Positions 31,308 through 41,358 of a DNA stretch of 64,000 nt are shown here, one piece after another. The position numbers were made by a program, and so were the translations under genes. Under the pieces are notes generated by a model. The model was given only the letters and a program-made list of their open reading frames with translations, made no database searches and had not been told where the DNA came from. How positions within the stretch are numbered: position 1 is the stretch's first letter; each line of letters begins with the position of its first letter. This stretch comes from Hyphococcus aureus (GTDB taxonomy: Bacteria > Pseudomonadota > Alphaproteobacteria > Caulobacterales > Parvularculaceae), in the NCBI RefSeq assembly GCF_042643165.1, contig NZ_JBHRSH010000002.1, positions 310,001 through 374,000 of the forward strand, given 5' to 3'.

Positions 31308-34160
31308 ATGGTGCGTATAGCGCCCAAGGGGGGGATCGCCTTGGATATGGCATGGCGCTTTCCGGGAAGGGTTAAAATAGCGCTCAAGGCCGCGGCGGCG
31401 GCGTTGGCGGTATTAACTGTCACTGCGCCTTTCAGCGCCGGCGCGAGCATGAGCGAAGTTGCGCCGCGCATAAAGCCGCCTGCGCCCGGACCGCTCTATA
31501 TGAGCCGGGGCGATAAGGAGCGACTGCTTGCAGCGCACGCCGCTCTCAAAACGCACCAGTTTCCCACAGCCATTTCCCTGATCAGCCTTGTTCAAGATCC
31601 TATCGCCAAGGGGCTTGGCGAGTGGATGTATTTCATGGCCCAGGACCCAGCCGTGGATTTCAATCTGGCGGACTCTTTCCTTGACGCCAATCCCGACTGG
31701 CCGGCGCGCTCGCGCATCCATGCCTGGATTGAGAAAAAGATTCCGGACTCCGCGCCAGCCGATCAGGTCCTCGCCTTTTTCGATACGAGAGAGCCCGTCA
31801 CCGGATATGGCAAGCTGCAGCTTGCGCGCGCGCTTTTCGCCGTTGGCGATATCACCGGCGGCGAAGAACAGCTACGTGACGCGTGGATCAACAGCACCTT
31901 CACCCTGGCTGAGGAAAGGCGTGTCCTTTCCAGTTATGGCGGCCGGCTGACCGAAAAAGACCATGCGGCTCGCGTCGATCAATTGCTCTGGGGCCGTCAG
32001 GTCACGAACGCCCGCCGCGTATTCCCTTATCTCGACTCTCACGATCGCAAGAACGCGGAAGCCCGCGCCGCGTTATTATTACAGGCGTCGAGCGCTCAGA
32101 AAATGTTCGACCGTCTCCCGGAAAAAGACCAGCTCGATTCCGGCATGTTGCATGCGGCGGTTCGCTATCATCGCCGCCGCGGCGAAGAACAATATGCAAT
32201 GGCGCTGGCGCAATTGGCGCCGGAAGACCCGGCGGAGATCCGCGATGGCGGACGCTGGTGGGATGAGCGCAACCTTCTCATGCGCTGGGCGTTGAAAAAC
32301 GGCCGCTTCGCCGATGCTTATGAAGTCGCCGCCGGTCATCGCATGAGCGAAGGCGCCGACTACGCCGAAGCCGAGTTTTACGCGGGCTGGATTGCGCTGC
32401 GGTTCCTGAATGCGCCGGAACGGGCGGAGACTCATTTCCTCGCGCTCGCCTCTGAAGTCGGTTCGCCCATCTCGGTTTCTAGAGCGCAATACTGGCTTGG
32501 CCGCGCCGCAGAGGCGAAAGGCGATACCGCCAGCGCGAATGCGTATTACGCTAACGCCGCGCAGCATTATTATTCCTATTACGGACAATTGGCGGCCGAA
32601 AAGCTTGGCGGTGCCTTTGTGGCTTCCAAATTCGACGAGGTCGCGCAATCTTCGCCGATGGACCGTGCGCTCTTTACGTCGCGGCCCACCGTGGCGGCGC
32701 TGCGGATGCTGACCGATCTCGATCTTGAATATGAGTTCATGGTCTTCGCTTATCATGTGGACGATCAACTGGAACGTCCCGGCGAGTATATCGAACTAGC
32801 CAAGCTCACTAATGGTGAAGGCGCCCCGCATCTGACTGTGCGCGCCGGCAAGGTGGCGATCCAGCGCGGCGCCTTTACGCCCGATGTCGCCTATCCATTG
32901 ATCTTCGTGCCGGATGAGGCTGCAAAATTCGTCTCTCCGGAAATCATCCTTGGCCTTTCCCGTCAGGAGAGCGAGTTCAACCCCCGCGCCTATTCGCGCG
33001 CGGGCGCCCGCGGCGTCATGCAGCTCATTCCGACAACGGCGCAGATCACCGCACGCAAGGAAGGTCTGGTCTATTCACGCGGCGCCTTGCTCGATGACCC
33101 GGCCTACAACATGACTCTTGGTTCTGCGCATCTATCCCATCTGATTGACCGTTTCGATGGTTCTCTGGTGATGACTTTCGCCGGATATAACGCCGGCGCT
33201 GCGCGTGTTGATCAGTGGGTCGGAGATTATGGTGATCCGCGCAGCGACAGTGTTGATCCGCTTGACTGGGTTGAGCTGATCCCCTTCTCCGAGACACGCA
33301 ACTATGTGCAGCGCGTTCTTGAGAATGTGCAGGTCTATCGCGGCCGGCTGAATGAAAAACCGATCCCCGGAAAGCTTGCCGCTGATATTGAGCGCGGCGG
33401 CGCGCGCAACCGTGTTGCGAATGCTCTGGCGCCGTCAGTTGTGCTGGCGAACGCCGCGTCGCGCTTCGGCCAGATGACGCTACCGCCTGTGCCGGCGCGC
33501 ACAGAAGAGCGCGCAAGACTTTATGCGATGAAAAATCCGCCGCGCATGCCCGGCGATATGGGCGCACCTCTATTGGCGCCTGATGAGGCCGCCAGTGCGT
33601 CTCCGATCGCATTCAACGCAGAAGGCGAAAACCAGGCCGAAGAGACTAAAAAGAACGCCAAGCGCCGCAAGAAAGTCGTGCAGGGCGAAACCCCAGTCCC
33701 TGTACTGACGCCCAAGCCGAAATCGGCTGAAGCGCCGGTCAAAAAAGAAGACGTCGCCAGTCAGCTTGTGAAATCGGCGAAAGACGCAGCTACAGAGGCT
33801 GCCAAGTTGATTGTTCCTCCAGCGGCTGCAGAGGAGCCGGTCGCCGAGGCGCACATCATCACACCCGAGGCCGAACCGGCGGCGGAAAACGATCTTGTCG
33901 AAGACATCATTGAGGAAGAAAATCTGGCGGAGAACGCCGGAACGGTTGAAGGCGCGCTTATCGAGGACGCCGCCGACATGCCGCCAATGGCCGAAGATGA
34001 AGCGGAACAGGTCGTGGATTTCAGCTCTCCGCTGAGTGAGCAGGAATATTGTCTCGCCTATCGTGAGTTCTTGTTGCGCAACGCTGAGGAAGGCATGGAC
34101 GCCGCCGAGCTCAACGCCAAAATGCTGGCGGACCTCGAAGATCGCGGCATGTGCCAGTAG
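31308..34160 (+). CDS. Soluble lytic murein transglycosylase with long acidic C-terminal tail
   Basis: A 950-residue periplasmic enzyme of the Slt70 type. A signal sequence (about 25-47, ending near AGAS) leads into a superhelical region (about 60-530). The catalytic SLT domain (about 540-660) carries SRQESEFNP with catalytic Glu554, followed by GARGVMQLIPTTA and FAGYNAGAARVDQW. These enzymes cleave glycan strands to 1,6-anhydro products. After about residue 690 there is a roughly 260-residue Ala/Glu/Lys-rich extension absent from Slt70, ending in a short conserved-looking segment (QEYCLAYREFLLRNAEEG). It is divergent from dapA. Confidence 0.92.
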   Translation: MVRIAPKGGIALDMAWRFPGRVKIALKAAAAALAVLTVTAPFSAGASMSEVAPRIKPPAPGPLYMSRGDKERLLAAHAALKTHQFPTAISLISLVQDPIAKGLGEWMYFMAQDPAVDFNLADSFLDANPDWPARSRIHAWIEKKIPDSAPADQVLAFFDTREPVTGYGKLQLARALFAVGDITGGEEQLRDAWINSTFTLAEERRVLSSYGGRLTEKDHAARVDQLLWGRQVTNARRVFPYLDSHDRKNAEARAALLLQASSAQKMFDRLPEKDQLDSGMLHAAVRYHRRRGEEQYAMALAQLAPEDPAEIRDGGRWWDERNLLMRWALKNGRFADAYEVAAGHRMSEGADYAEAEFYAGWIALRFLNAPERAETHFLALASEVGSPISVSRAQYWLGRAAEAKGDTASANAYYANAAQHYYSYYGQLAAEKLGGAFVASKFDEVAQSSPMDRALFTSRPTVAALRMLTDLDLEYEFMVFAYHVDDQLERPGEYIELAKLTNGEGAPHLTVRAGKVAIQRGAFTPDVAYPLIFVPDEAAKFVSPEIILGLSRQESEFNPRAYSRAGARGVMQLIPTTAQITARKEGLVYSRGALLDDPAYNMTLGSAHLSHLIDRFDGSLVMTFAGYNAGAARVDQWVGDYGDPRSDSVDPLDWVELIPFSETRNYVQRVLENVQVYRGRLNEKPIPGKLAADIERGGARNRVANALAPSVVLANAASRFGQMTLPPVPARTEERARLYAMKNPPRMPGDMGAPLLAPDEAASASPIAFNAEGENQAEETKKNAKRRKKVVQGETPVPVLTPKPKSAEAPVKKEDVASQLVKSAKDAATEAAKLIVPPAAAEEPVAEAHIITPEAEPAAENDLVEDIIEEENLAENAGTVEGALIEDAADMPPMAEDEAEQVVDFSSPLSEQEYCLAYREFLLRNAEEGMDAAELNAKMLADLEDRGMCQ

Positions 34161-34168
34161 CAGAAGAC

Positions 34169-34261
34169 TGGCGGAGACGAAGGGATTCGAACCCTCGAAG
34201 CGGGTTTAAGCCGCTTACTCCCTTAGCAGGGGAGCGCCTTCGACCACTCGGCCACGTCTCC
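34169..34261 (-). tRNA. tRNA-Ser (anticodon GCU)
   Basis: Read on the minus strand, the acceptor GGAGACG (34255-34261) pairs with CGTCTCC (34173-34179), then discriminator G and an encoded CCA (34169-34171). The anticodon stem CTCCC/GGGAG encloses CTGCTAA, anticodon GCT. A long variable arm and GGTTCGAATCC T loop complete a class II serine tRNA. Confidence 0.96.
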
Positions 34262-34423
34262 GCCGCCGGTAATGCCCGTAATTGATTGGCTTTGCAAGGC
34301 GTTACGCGCCCTTCCCTCGCAGCGCGCTGGAACCGCCGGAATGCAACGGCCAAATCCCCCATCGCGGGCTACTATTGCTCAGAGTCGGAGATAATCACGG
34401 CCGTTAACCGGGAGCGCAACGTC

Positions 34424-34981
34424 ATGGGTCTTTACACCTTCGGTCAGCCGCAGGGCGGCATCATTCAGACGGCCTATGTGGTCGCCGATATCCACGACGC
34501 CATGGAGAAATGGCGCGCCCGTCTGAATGTCGGCCCGTGGTTCCTCCTCGATCACTTCACCGGCGAGGACGGCGTCTATCGCGGCGCGCCGGCGGTGGCT
34601 GATATCTCCATCGCCATGGGCTTCGCTGGCCATATGCAGATAGAGCTTCTGCAGCCCAATGACGACCATCCCTCGGTCTATAAGGAAACGATCGAGGAGC
34701 GCGGCTATGGCTTCCATCATTTCGGCAAGTCCTCCATGAACTACGCCGCCGATCTGAAGGACTATAAGGCGCAAGGGTATGAACTTGCCTTTGAAGCCAA
34801 GGTGCCGAGCGGCGGACTGGTCGGCTATCTCGACACCAAAGGCGAGCTGCCCGGCTTTCTTGAACTGATCGAAGACACGCCCGGCCTCGATGAGATGTTT
34901 TCCTCGTTCTATCGGGCCTCGCTTGTGTGGGACGGAAAGGACCCTGTGAGGTCCATGCTGACGGGTGAGCCGATCGGCTAA
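34424..34981 (+). CDS. VOC-superfamily (glyoxalase-like) protein
   Basis: A 185-residue vicinal-oxygen-chelate fold protein from ATG 34424, which follows GGGAG; an upstream frame from 34286 is not supported. Two beta-alpha-beta-beta-beta modules are visible: IIQTAYVVADIHDAMEKW with HMQIELLQ, then YGFHHFGKSS with GFLELIED. Candidate metal ligands are His and Glu in MQIELLQ, GFHHFG and FLELIE. The subgroup resembles methylmalonyl-CoA epimerase or dioxygenase-like VOC proteins; the reaction is unknown. Confidence 0.85.
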   Translation: MGLYTFGQPQGGIIQTAYVVADIHDAMEKWRARLNVGPWFLLDHFTGEDGVYRGAPAVADISIAMGFAGHMQIELLQPNDDHPSVYKETIEERGYGFHHFGKSSMNYAADLKDYKAQGYELAFEAKVPSGGLVGYLDTKGELPGFLELIEDTPGLDEMFSSFYRASLVWDGKDPVRSMLTGEPIG

Positions 34982-34998
34982 TTCATCTTTCGTTAACC
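34982..34998 (+). promoter_or_regulatory. Possible CtrA site upstream of the TolC-like gene
   Basis: TTCA (34982-34985), seven bases, then TTAACC (34993-34998): one full half-site and one with a single mismatch, 28 bases before the ATG. Confidence 0.3.
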
Positions 34999-35025
34999 AA
35001 ATCCACATTATCCGGGGAGATCAGG

Positions 35026-36411
35026 ATGTGTGGATCAATGGCCGGTAAATACCGTTTTCTATCAGTGCTTTGCGTGTTTGCGCTTGCGCCGGTTCAAGGC
35101 TTTGCCGACGATGCGGCCGGGAGCGTTTATGACGCGTTTGACGGCGCGGCCGCCGTCGATCTCGAGGCGCAGGCGCCGGGCACTGTTATCGCCGCCATCC
35201 GCGACGCCCTCCGGCATAATCCCCAACTCCGTATCGCCGAGGCCCGGCAGGACGCAGCAAAGTCAGAACGCTTTCGGGCGCTTGGCGGTTTTCTCCCCGA
35301 TGTTGAAGCGACGGCGTCCTATACGGATGACCGCTGGCGCAGCGACGGTCTTGAAGTCGTGGGCATGAGTGAAGGAACCACGCTCGGCGTGACGGCCGTG
35401 CAGCCGCTGTTTCAAGGCCTGTCGGCGTTTAACCGGTTCCGCGCGGCGCGTGCGCGCGTTTCACAATCGGAACTTGCGCTGCTTTCAACGATGCAACAGA
35501 CCGCGCTCGACGCAGCGCGCGCCCACGCCGGGGTTATACTTGCACGCAAGATTGTGGATCATCGTATTGAGAATATGGGACTTGTGAGCCAGCAACTGAA
35601 CATTTCAGAAAAACGCACGGAGGCCGGCGCCCAAAGCCGCACCGGCGTCGAGCAGGCGCGTATGCGTCTTGCGCAGGCGCAGGTTGATCTTGGCGAGGCG
35701 CGCACGCGCCTGGCGCAACAGGAAGCCGCCTTCATCCGCATCACCGGGCGCATGCCCGCAGCCGAGATGACGGAGGATATGAGCGATCTGGCGGATGTCT
35801 TTTCTTCACTGGAGGACGCCCTTGCGATTGCCCGCGAAGGCAATCCCGCCATCGCCGCCGCAGAGTCGGCTGCAAAAGCAGCGCGTCACGACAAGAGCGC
35901 GGCGACCGGCGCGATCGCCCCGCAACTGACGCTCGAAGGCAGTTATTTCAAACGCTACGGCGAAGATCCGCTGATCGCATCGCAGGCCGATGAAGAATAT
36001 CAGCTTGTGGCGCGCATGCGCATGCCGCTTTTCCGGCAGGGAAACAACATAGCCAATGTGCGTTCCGCCAATGCGACGGTTGCGCAACAGGAAGCCCAGA
36101 CGACAGCGACGCTCCTGGCGGTTGAGGAAATCGTCAATCGCACCTGGCGTCAGCTCGAACAGGCAAAGGCGCGCCGCGTCGCCGCTGAGTCCGGCATTGA
36201 GGCCGCGCGCCAGTCCGTGCGCGGGCTTGATATGGAATATTCGGCGGGTCAACGCAGCGTCATCGACGTACTCGACGGACAACGCGATCTCGTCATTGCG
36301 CAGATCAATGCGTCACAAGCCGATTATGAAGTTCGGGTGACGCAATATGAACTCGCCGCCGCGACCGGCACCATCTTCGATGCGTTCGGCGAAACGTCGG
36401 GTTTGAATTAA
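35026..36411 (+). CDS. TolC-family outer-membrane channel protein
   Basis: A 461-residue outer-membrane factor. The ATG at 35026 follows GGGGAGATCAGG; a second ATG lies four codons in. The signal peptide ends near GFA-DD. The two-fold repeat of OEP domains is visible: repeat 1 from TVIAAIRDALRHNPQLRIAE and repeat 2 from LEDALAIAREGNPAIAAAES, each with long amphipathic helices and a transmembrane strand region. It resembles the type I secretion TolC/RsaF group (NPQL, QPLFQGLSAFNRFRAARA). No ABC transporter or membrane-fusion partner is adjacent. Confidence 0.92.
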   Translation: MCGSMAGKYRFLSVLCVFALAPVQGFADDAAGSVYDAFDGAAAVDLEAQAPGTVIAAIRDALRHNPQLRIAEARQDAAKSERFRALGGFLPDVEATASYTDDRWRSDGLEVVGMSEGTTLGVTAVQPLFQGLSAFNRFRAARARVSQSELALLSTMQQTALDAARAHAGVILARKIVDHRIENMGLVSQQLNISEKRTEAGAQSRTGVEQARMRLAQAQVDLGEARTRLAQQEAAFIRITGRMPAAEMTEDMSDLADVFSSLEDALAIAREGNPAIAAAESAAKAARHDKSAATGAIAPQLTLEGSYFKRYGEDPLIASQADEEYQLVARMRMPLFRQGNNIANVRSANATVAQQEAQTTATLLAVEEIVNRTWRQLEQAKARRVAAESGIEAARQSVRGLDMEYSAGQRSVIDVLDGQRDLVIAQINASQADYEVRVTQYELAAATGTIFDAFGETSGLN

Positions 36412-36414
36412 GAC

Positions 36415-36744
36415 TTATTCAGCGAGGGCGAGACCTTGTTGTTTCAGGAATTCGCGCAGTTCGCCCTGCTCGAACATTTCCCGAATAATATCGCAGCCGC
36501 CAACAAATTCGCCTTTGACGTAAAGCTGCGGGATCGTTGGCCAGTCGGAGAATTGCTTGATGCCATTGCGAAGGTCGTCCGATTCAAGAACATTCGCCGT
36601 CTGATAGTCGACGCCGAGATGATCGAGGATCTGCACCACCACCGATGAAAAACCGCATTGCGGGAATTGCGGCGTTCCCTTCATGAACAGCATGACAGGG
36701 TTGGCGTCGACCTGCGCTTTGATATCGGCCTGAATGTCGCTCAT
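36415..36744 (-). CDS. grxD: Monothiol glutaredoxin Grx4 type
   Basis: A 109-residue CGFS monothiol glutaredoxin. The motif PQCGFS has Cys30; KGTPQFP upstream, WPTIPQLYVKGEFVGGCDI and a Gly-Cys-Asp glutathione contact are typical. These proteins bind a [2Fe-2S] cluster with glutathione and act in Fe-S delivery, often with BolA. It converges with the TolC-like gene and lies 76 bases downstream of mfd on the same strand. Confidence 0.96.
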   Translation of the reverse strand: MSDIQADIKAQVDANPVMLFMKGTPQFPQCGFSSVVVQILDHLGVDYQTANVLESDDLRNGIKQFSDWPTIPQLYVKGEFVGGCDIIREMFEQGELREFLKQQGLALAE

Positions 36745-36820
36745 AGGCGGAACTCCTTTACGTCTGGGCGATAGCTAGGCGCCCTGCCTCTCCGGGTCAA
36801 GAGGGCTCTCGAAACCGTGG

Positions 36821-39800
36821 CTAGGCCGCCTTTTCCGCGATTTCCGCGATGATCCCGGCGATCTTTTTCGCCCCACGCAGCCGCGCTTTGTCGTCACTCC
36901 ATTCCTGGCGGAAGACGACTTTCTGGTCGGGACGCAGTTTCACATCGAGCGGCGACGACCCCATGAATTGCACCAGCCCCGCCACATTGGCGAAGGTGTC
37001 GTTGCGGAAGGAAATCACGGCGCCTTTCGGCCCGGCGTCGATCTTGGCGATGCCCGCCTTGCGGCAGACCGCCTTGATGGCGACGATCTCCAAAAGGTGC
37101 TCTACCTCGCGCGGCATCCGGCCGAAGCGGTCCACAAGCTCCGCCCCGAAGGCGTCGATTTCCGCCGGTTCGGTTACATCCCCCAGACGCCGGTACAGCG
37201 CCATCCGGACATCGAGGTCGGCGACATAATCCTCGGGAATCAGCACCGAGGTGCCGAGATTGATCTGCGGCGACCACTGGCCTTCCGCCTCGACGCCGCC
37301 TTCACGCAGTTCTGCGACGGCTTCCTCCAGCATGTGCTGGTAAAGCTCGACGCCGACTTCCTTGACGTGGCCGGACTGTTCCTCACCAAGCAGGTTGCCC
37401 GCCCCGCGAATATCGAGGTCGTGGCTCGCCAGCGTAAAGCCGGCGCCCAGCGTATCGAGAGACTGCATCACCTTGAGGCGGCGCTCGGCGGCGGCGGTCA
37501 GTTTCTTTCGGGCGCTTGTCGTCAGATAGGCGTAGGCGCGTTGCTTTGAACGGCCGACGCGTCCGCGCAATTGATAAAGCTGGCCGAGGCCAAACATGTC
37601 GGCGCGGTGAATGACAATCGTGTTTGCCGTCGGAATATCCAGACCGGATTCAATGATGGTTGTCGACACGAGCACGTCGAACTTGCCCTCATAGAAAGCC
37701 GTCATGATGTCTTCGAGTTCGCCTGGCGTCATCTGGCCATGGGCGATCTTGAATTTCAGCTCCGGCAATTCGTCAGACAGATATTCCGCGATATCATAGA
37801 GATCGGAAATGCGCGGCGCCACGTAGAAACTCTGACCGCCTCGATAATGCTCGCGCAACAGGGTCTCGCGCGCCACTACCGGATCGAACGGACCGACGGT
37901 CGTGCGCACCGCCAGCCGGTCAACCGGGGGCGTTGCAATCAAGGACAGATCGCGAATGCCGCTCATGGCGAGTTGCAGGGTGCGCGGGATCGGCGTTGCG
38001 GTCAGCGTCAGGACATGGGTGTCGGCGCGGAATTCCTTCAGGCGCTCTTTGTGTTTGACGCCGAAATGCTGTTCCTCATCGACAACAACGAGACCGATGT
38101 CGCGGAACTTGATGGTCTTTTGCAACAGCGCGTGGGTGCCGATGACGATGTCCACATCGCCTGAGGTCATTCCCTCTTTAGCTGCTTTCGCATCGCCGGC
38201 TGTGACCATGCGGGAAAGCTGCGCGACTTTTAACGGGAAGCCTTTGAAGCGTTCGGAGAAGTTCTTGTAATGCTGGCGCGCGAGCAGGGTTGTTGGCGCA
38301 ATGACAGCCACCTGACGGCCGGTCATGGCCATGACAAAGGCGGCGCGCAGCGCAACTTCGGTTTTACCGAACCCCACATCGCCGCAGACGAGCCGGTCCA
38401 TGGGCTGGCCTTTGGCGAAATCCTCAATCACGTCGGCGATTGCGTTTTCCTGATCTTCGGTTTCCGCGTAAGGGAACCGCGCGCAGAATTCGTCATAGGT
38501 TCCGGTCGTCGGCTCCACCACATCCGATGTGCGCATGGCGCGTTTCGCGGCGATGGCGATCAATTGTTCGGCGAGCATCTTGATGCGCGCGCGCATCTTC
38601 GCCTTGCGTCCCTGCCAAGCCGCGCCGCCGAGCTTGTCGAGCTGCACGCCGGCGTCGTCGGATCCGAAGCGCGACAGAAGTTCAATGTTTTCTACAGGTA
38701 GGAACAACTTGTCGCCGCCATGATATTCAAGATGGAGGCAATCATGGGGCGCGCCCTGCACCTCAAGGGTCTTTAGGCCCTGATAGCGCGCGATGCCGTG
38801 ATCAACATGGACAACAAAGTCGCCGACATTGAGGCTCGAAGCTTCAGACAGGAAATTCTCCGCGCGTTTCTTGCGGCCCCGGCGCACCAGGCGGTCACCG
38901 AGAATGTCCTGTTCGGAAATGAAGGCAGCATCCGGCGTTTCAAAACCGGTCTCAAGGCCAAGCACCGCCGCCATTAATGGCGCCGCCGATTGCCGGACGC
39001 CCTTCCAGTCGGTGACGACATTCATGTCGTTCGCGCCATGGTCCGCAAGCACCGTCTTCATCCGATCCGCCGACCCTTCGGACCAGCATGCGATGACGAC
39101 CTTCTTTTTCGCCGCCATTAATGACTTGGCGTAGGTGTTTACGGCGTCGAAGACATTGATGTTTTCAGCGGCGCGCTCGGCGGCGAAAGTGCGCCCGACC
39201 TTCGCGCCGAAATTGAAGGCCCGGGTGTTTTCCGGCGGCGCAAATGGCGAGAGCGGACGCAAATTCGTCGTGAACATGCGCTCTTTCCACTCGTCATTGC
39301 TAAGATAGAGCGCATCGGGCTTTAACGGCCGATAAACCGGCGCGGCGAAATCAGTATTCCGGGGTTTTCTCGTTTCCGTGTCTTCGGCGCGCGCCTCGTA
39401 ATGGTCGCGAATAGCGTTGATCCGTTCTTCAACCGCCTCCTCCGCGAGATGATCCATGAAGACGAGCGCATCGCCGACAAAGTCGAATAACGTATCCATG
39501 TGATCATAGAAAAGCGGCAGCCAGTGTTCGGCGCCGGCATGGGTCCGCCCTGCACTGATCGCCTCGTAAAGCGGGTCGTCCCCGGCAGGGCCAAAACTCG
39601 CCACATAGCCCTTGCGAAAGCGCGAGATAGTGTCTTCCGACAACAGGATTTCACTCGCCGCCGCGAGGGAGAAACCTGAAAGCTGCCGCGTCGTGCGCTG
39701 GGTCTCTGCATCGAACGCGCGCACGCTCTCCAGCGTGTCCCCGAAAAAGTCGAGCCGCACAGGCTCTTCGGCACCGGGCGGAAAGATATCGACGAGGCCG

Positions 39801-40333
39801 CCCCTGACCGCGAACTCACCAGGCTCGCGTACCGTTGACGACCGCGCATAGCCATTAGCGCTCAAATACAGTGTTAGCGCATCAAGCTCCATCACTGCGC
39901 CCGGCGCCAGCGACAGGGCGGCGTTCTCGATGACTTCCTTAGGCGGCGTTTTCTGAAGGGCGGCGTTGGCAGGCGCGACAATGATAAAAGCGCCCTCGCC
40001 CCGGCGCCGGATCGCGGCCAGCGACGCCATGCGTTTCGAAGACACGGCTGGCGACGGCGAGACGCGGTCATAGGGAAGGCAATCCCATGCGGGATATTCA
40101 ATGACGGGAATATCGGGCGCGAAGAATTTCAGCGATTGCGCCATCGCCGCCGCGCGTGTTCCGTCGCGGGCGATATGAAGCACGAGATCGTTTGTGGAGC
40201 GCGCGGCGTCAGCGACGGCGAGCGCATCGGCGCCTTCCGGCGCGCCGAAAATATCGAGACGGCCTTGTGCTTTCCAGGCGGTTTCAGCGCTCATCGCCGC
40301 CACCCCTGACACCATCGTCTTGCCGTCCGCCAT
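36821..40333 (-). CDS. mfd: Transcription-repair coupling factor
   Basis: About 1170 residues from the ATG at 40333, which has GAGGG five bases upstream; the frame stays open to 40393 and an ATG at 40294 is also possible. Domains in order are a UvrB-like N-terminal region, a CarD-like RNA-polymerase-interaction domain (VGDFVVHVDHGIARYQGL), superfamily 2 helicase motifs (GDVGFGKTEVALRAA and DEEQHFG), relay helices and a C-terminal TRCF regulatory domain. Mfd removes stalled RNA polymerase and recruits UvrA to template-strand lesions. In many Alphaproteobacteria it adjoins sdhE, from which it is separated here by two genes. Confidence 0.95.
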   Translation of the reverse strand: MADGKTMVSGVAAMSAETAWKAQGRLDIFGAPEGADALAVADAARSTNDLVLHIARDGTRAAAMAQSLKFFAPDIPVIEYPAWDCLPYDRVSPSPAVSSKRMASLAAIRRRGEGAFIIVAPANAALQKTPPKEVIENAALSLAPGAVMELDALTLYLSANGYARSSTVREPGEFAVRGGLVDIFPPGAEEPVRLDFFGDTLESVRAFDAETQRTTRQLSGFSLAAASEILLSEDTISRFRKGYVASFGPAGDDPLYEAISAGRTHAGAEHWLPLFYDHMDTLFDFVGDALVFMDHLAEEAVEERINAIRDHYEARAEDTETRKPRNTDFAAPVYRPLKPDALYLSNDEWKERMFTTNLRPLSPFAPPENTRAFNFGAKVGRTFAAERAAENINVFDAVNTYAKSLMAAKKKVVIACWSEGSADRMKTVLADHGANDMNVVTDWKGVRQSAAPLMAAVLGLETGFETPDAAFISEQDILGDRLVRRGRKKRAENFLSEASSLNVGDFVVHVDHGIARYQGLKTLEVQGAPHDCLHLEYHGGDKLFLPVENIELLSRFGSDDAGVQLDKLGGAAWQGRKAKMRARIKMLAEQLIAIAAKRAMRTSDVVEPTTGTYDEFCARFPYAETEDQENAIADVIEDFAKGQPMDRLVCGDVGFGKTEVALRAAFVMAMTGRQVAVIAPTTLLARQHYKNFSERFKGFPLKVAQLSRMVTAGDAKAAKEGMTSGDVDIVIGTHALLQKTIKFRDIGLVVVDEEQHFGVKHKERLKEFRADTHVLTLTATPIPRTLQLAMSGIRDLSLIATPPVDRLAVRTTVGPFDPVVARETLLREHYRGGQSFYVAPRISDLYDIAEYLSDELPELKFKIAHGQMTPGELEDIMTAFYEGKFDVLVSTTIIESGLDIPTANTIVIHRADMFGLGQLYQLRGRVGRSKQRAYAYLTTSARKKLTAAAERRLKVMQSLDTLGAGFTLASHDLDIRGAGNLLGEEQSGHVKEVGVELYQHMLEEAVAELREGGVEAEGQWSPQINLGTSVLIPEDYVADLDVRMALYRRLGDVTEPAEIDAFGAELVDRFGRMPREVEHLLEIVAIKAVCRKAGIAKIDAGPKGAVISFRNDTFANVAGLVQFMGSSPLDVKLRPDQKVVFRQEWSDDKARLRGAKKIAGIIAEIAEKAA

Positions 40334-40422
40334 CATCACCCTCAACGCAAAATGCGCGGGACGCCGATTTGACGGCCCGCGTTTGCGCTGCAATTAATCT
40401 CTGGCAGAGCTTAAGACAAGCC

Positions 40423-41358
40423 CTATTCAGGCTGTTGGAGAAGCTGCTCTAGTTGTTCTCGTTGAAGTTTTTCGATTTCAAGAGAATTTAGGCGCGACAG
40501 CCCATTTTCCGCTTGAAGCGTCTTCAAATATTCCGTCTTTTCAACAACACTCACCACCTCGCGGCCGATATCAATTTGCTCGGCAGTCACCACGTCTGCA
40601 AGGTTTGACGCCTTTACATCGACGGCATCTGCAGCAATCTCTGCCGAAGCGGGCGGTGCATCTCTCAGGATTGAGCGAGCTTTACCGACATTATATTTGC
40701 TCATAACCGCAGTTGCGAATTTCTGCGCTTTTATAATCTTGTTACTTTTCAGGAATGAAGCCTTGCCGGTGATGATGAAAATTCCTGGCGTGCTGAGATT
40801 AACCTTTTGATGCTGGTTTACTGTCATTTCAGCACGGTAACCTGTGGCCGACCATACATAACAGAAATCATCACTGTCACTTGCGCCAGCAGACGCGAGT
40901 GTCTGAAGTGCAAGCTTCATCGCATCTTTGTTCAATAATTGGGCTGATGCGGCTTTCATGAACTCTGCGACCGAAGTCTGAACGAGGTTTTTCTTTTCGG
41001 CTGAAACCTCAGCGCCAAATCCAGAAATTGAGCCGCCCTTTTCAACGATATACTGAAACAGTTGCGGCGTATCCAGACCGTCCAGGCTCACGGTCTTCTT
41101 TTCAACTATCGGATACGGCGTTCCAGAGACAGCATAGCCCCCCGCCTCATCCTCCTTACAAAAAAACACCGCACCAACGATATCTGTTGGCGCATTAAAA
41201 TCTTTGATAATGTTACGATCCGCCTGAACAGCAGCAATTTGAGCAGCAAGCGTATCCTCTAGGTTCAGTTCTTTCACAGTATCGGGATCCTCAGCAAACG
41301 CGCCACCCGACAAGATCACAGCTACTAACATTACTAATTTTGGAACTGTTTTTAACAT
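40423..41358 (-). CDS. Secreted or periplasmic protein of unknown function, low GC
   Basis: A 311-residue protein from ATG 41358, with GAGGGG upstream; a TTG at 41376 would add six residues. The signal peptide ends AFA-ED. The mature protein is helical and charged, has two Cys (FFCKEDE and FCYVWSA) that could form a disulfide, and ends in a Gln/Glu/Leu-rich coiled-coil-like tail (EIEKLQREQLEQLLQQ). I recognise no domain. Its GC content is visibly lower (below 50% by eye) than its neighbours, and it interrupts the usual mfd-sdhE neighbourhood, suggesting acquisition by transfer. Confidence 0.75.
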   Translation of the reverse strand: MLKTVPKLVMLVAVILSGGAFAEDPDTVKELNLEDTLAAQIAAVQADRNIIKDFNAPTDIVGAVFFCKEDEAGGYAVSGTPYPIVEKKTVSLDGLDTPQLFQYIVEKGGSISGFGAEVSAEKKNLVQTSVAEFMKAASAQLLNKDAMKLALQTLASAGASDSDDFCYVWSATGYRAEMTVNQHQKVNLSTPGIFIITGKASFLKSNKIIKAQKFATAVMSKYNVGKARSILRDAPPASAEIAADAVDVKASNLADVVTAEQIDIGREVVSVVEKTEYLKTLQAENGLSRLNSLEIEKLQREQLEQLLQQPE

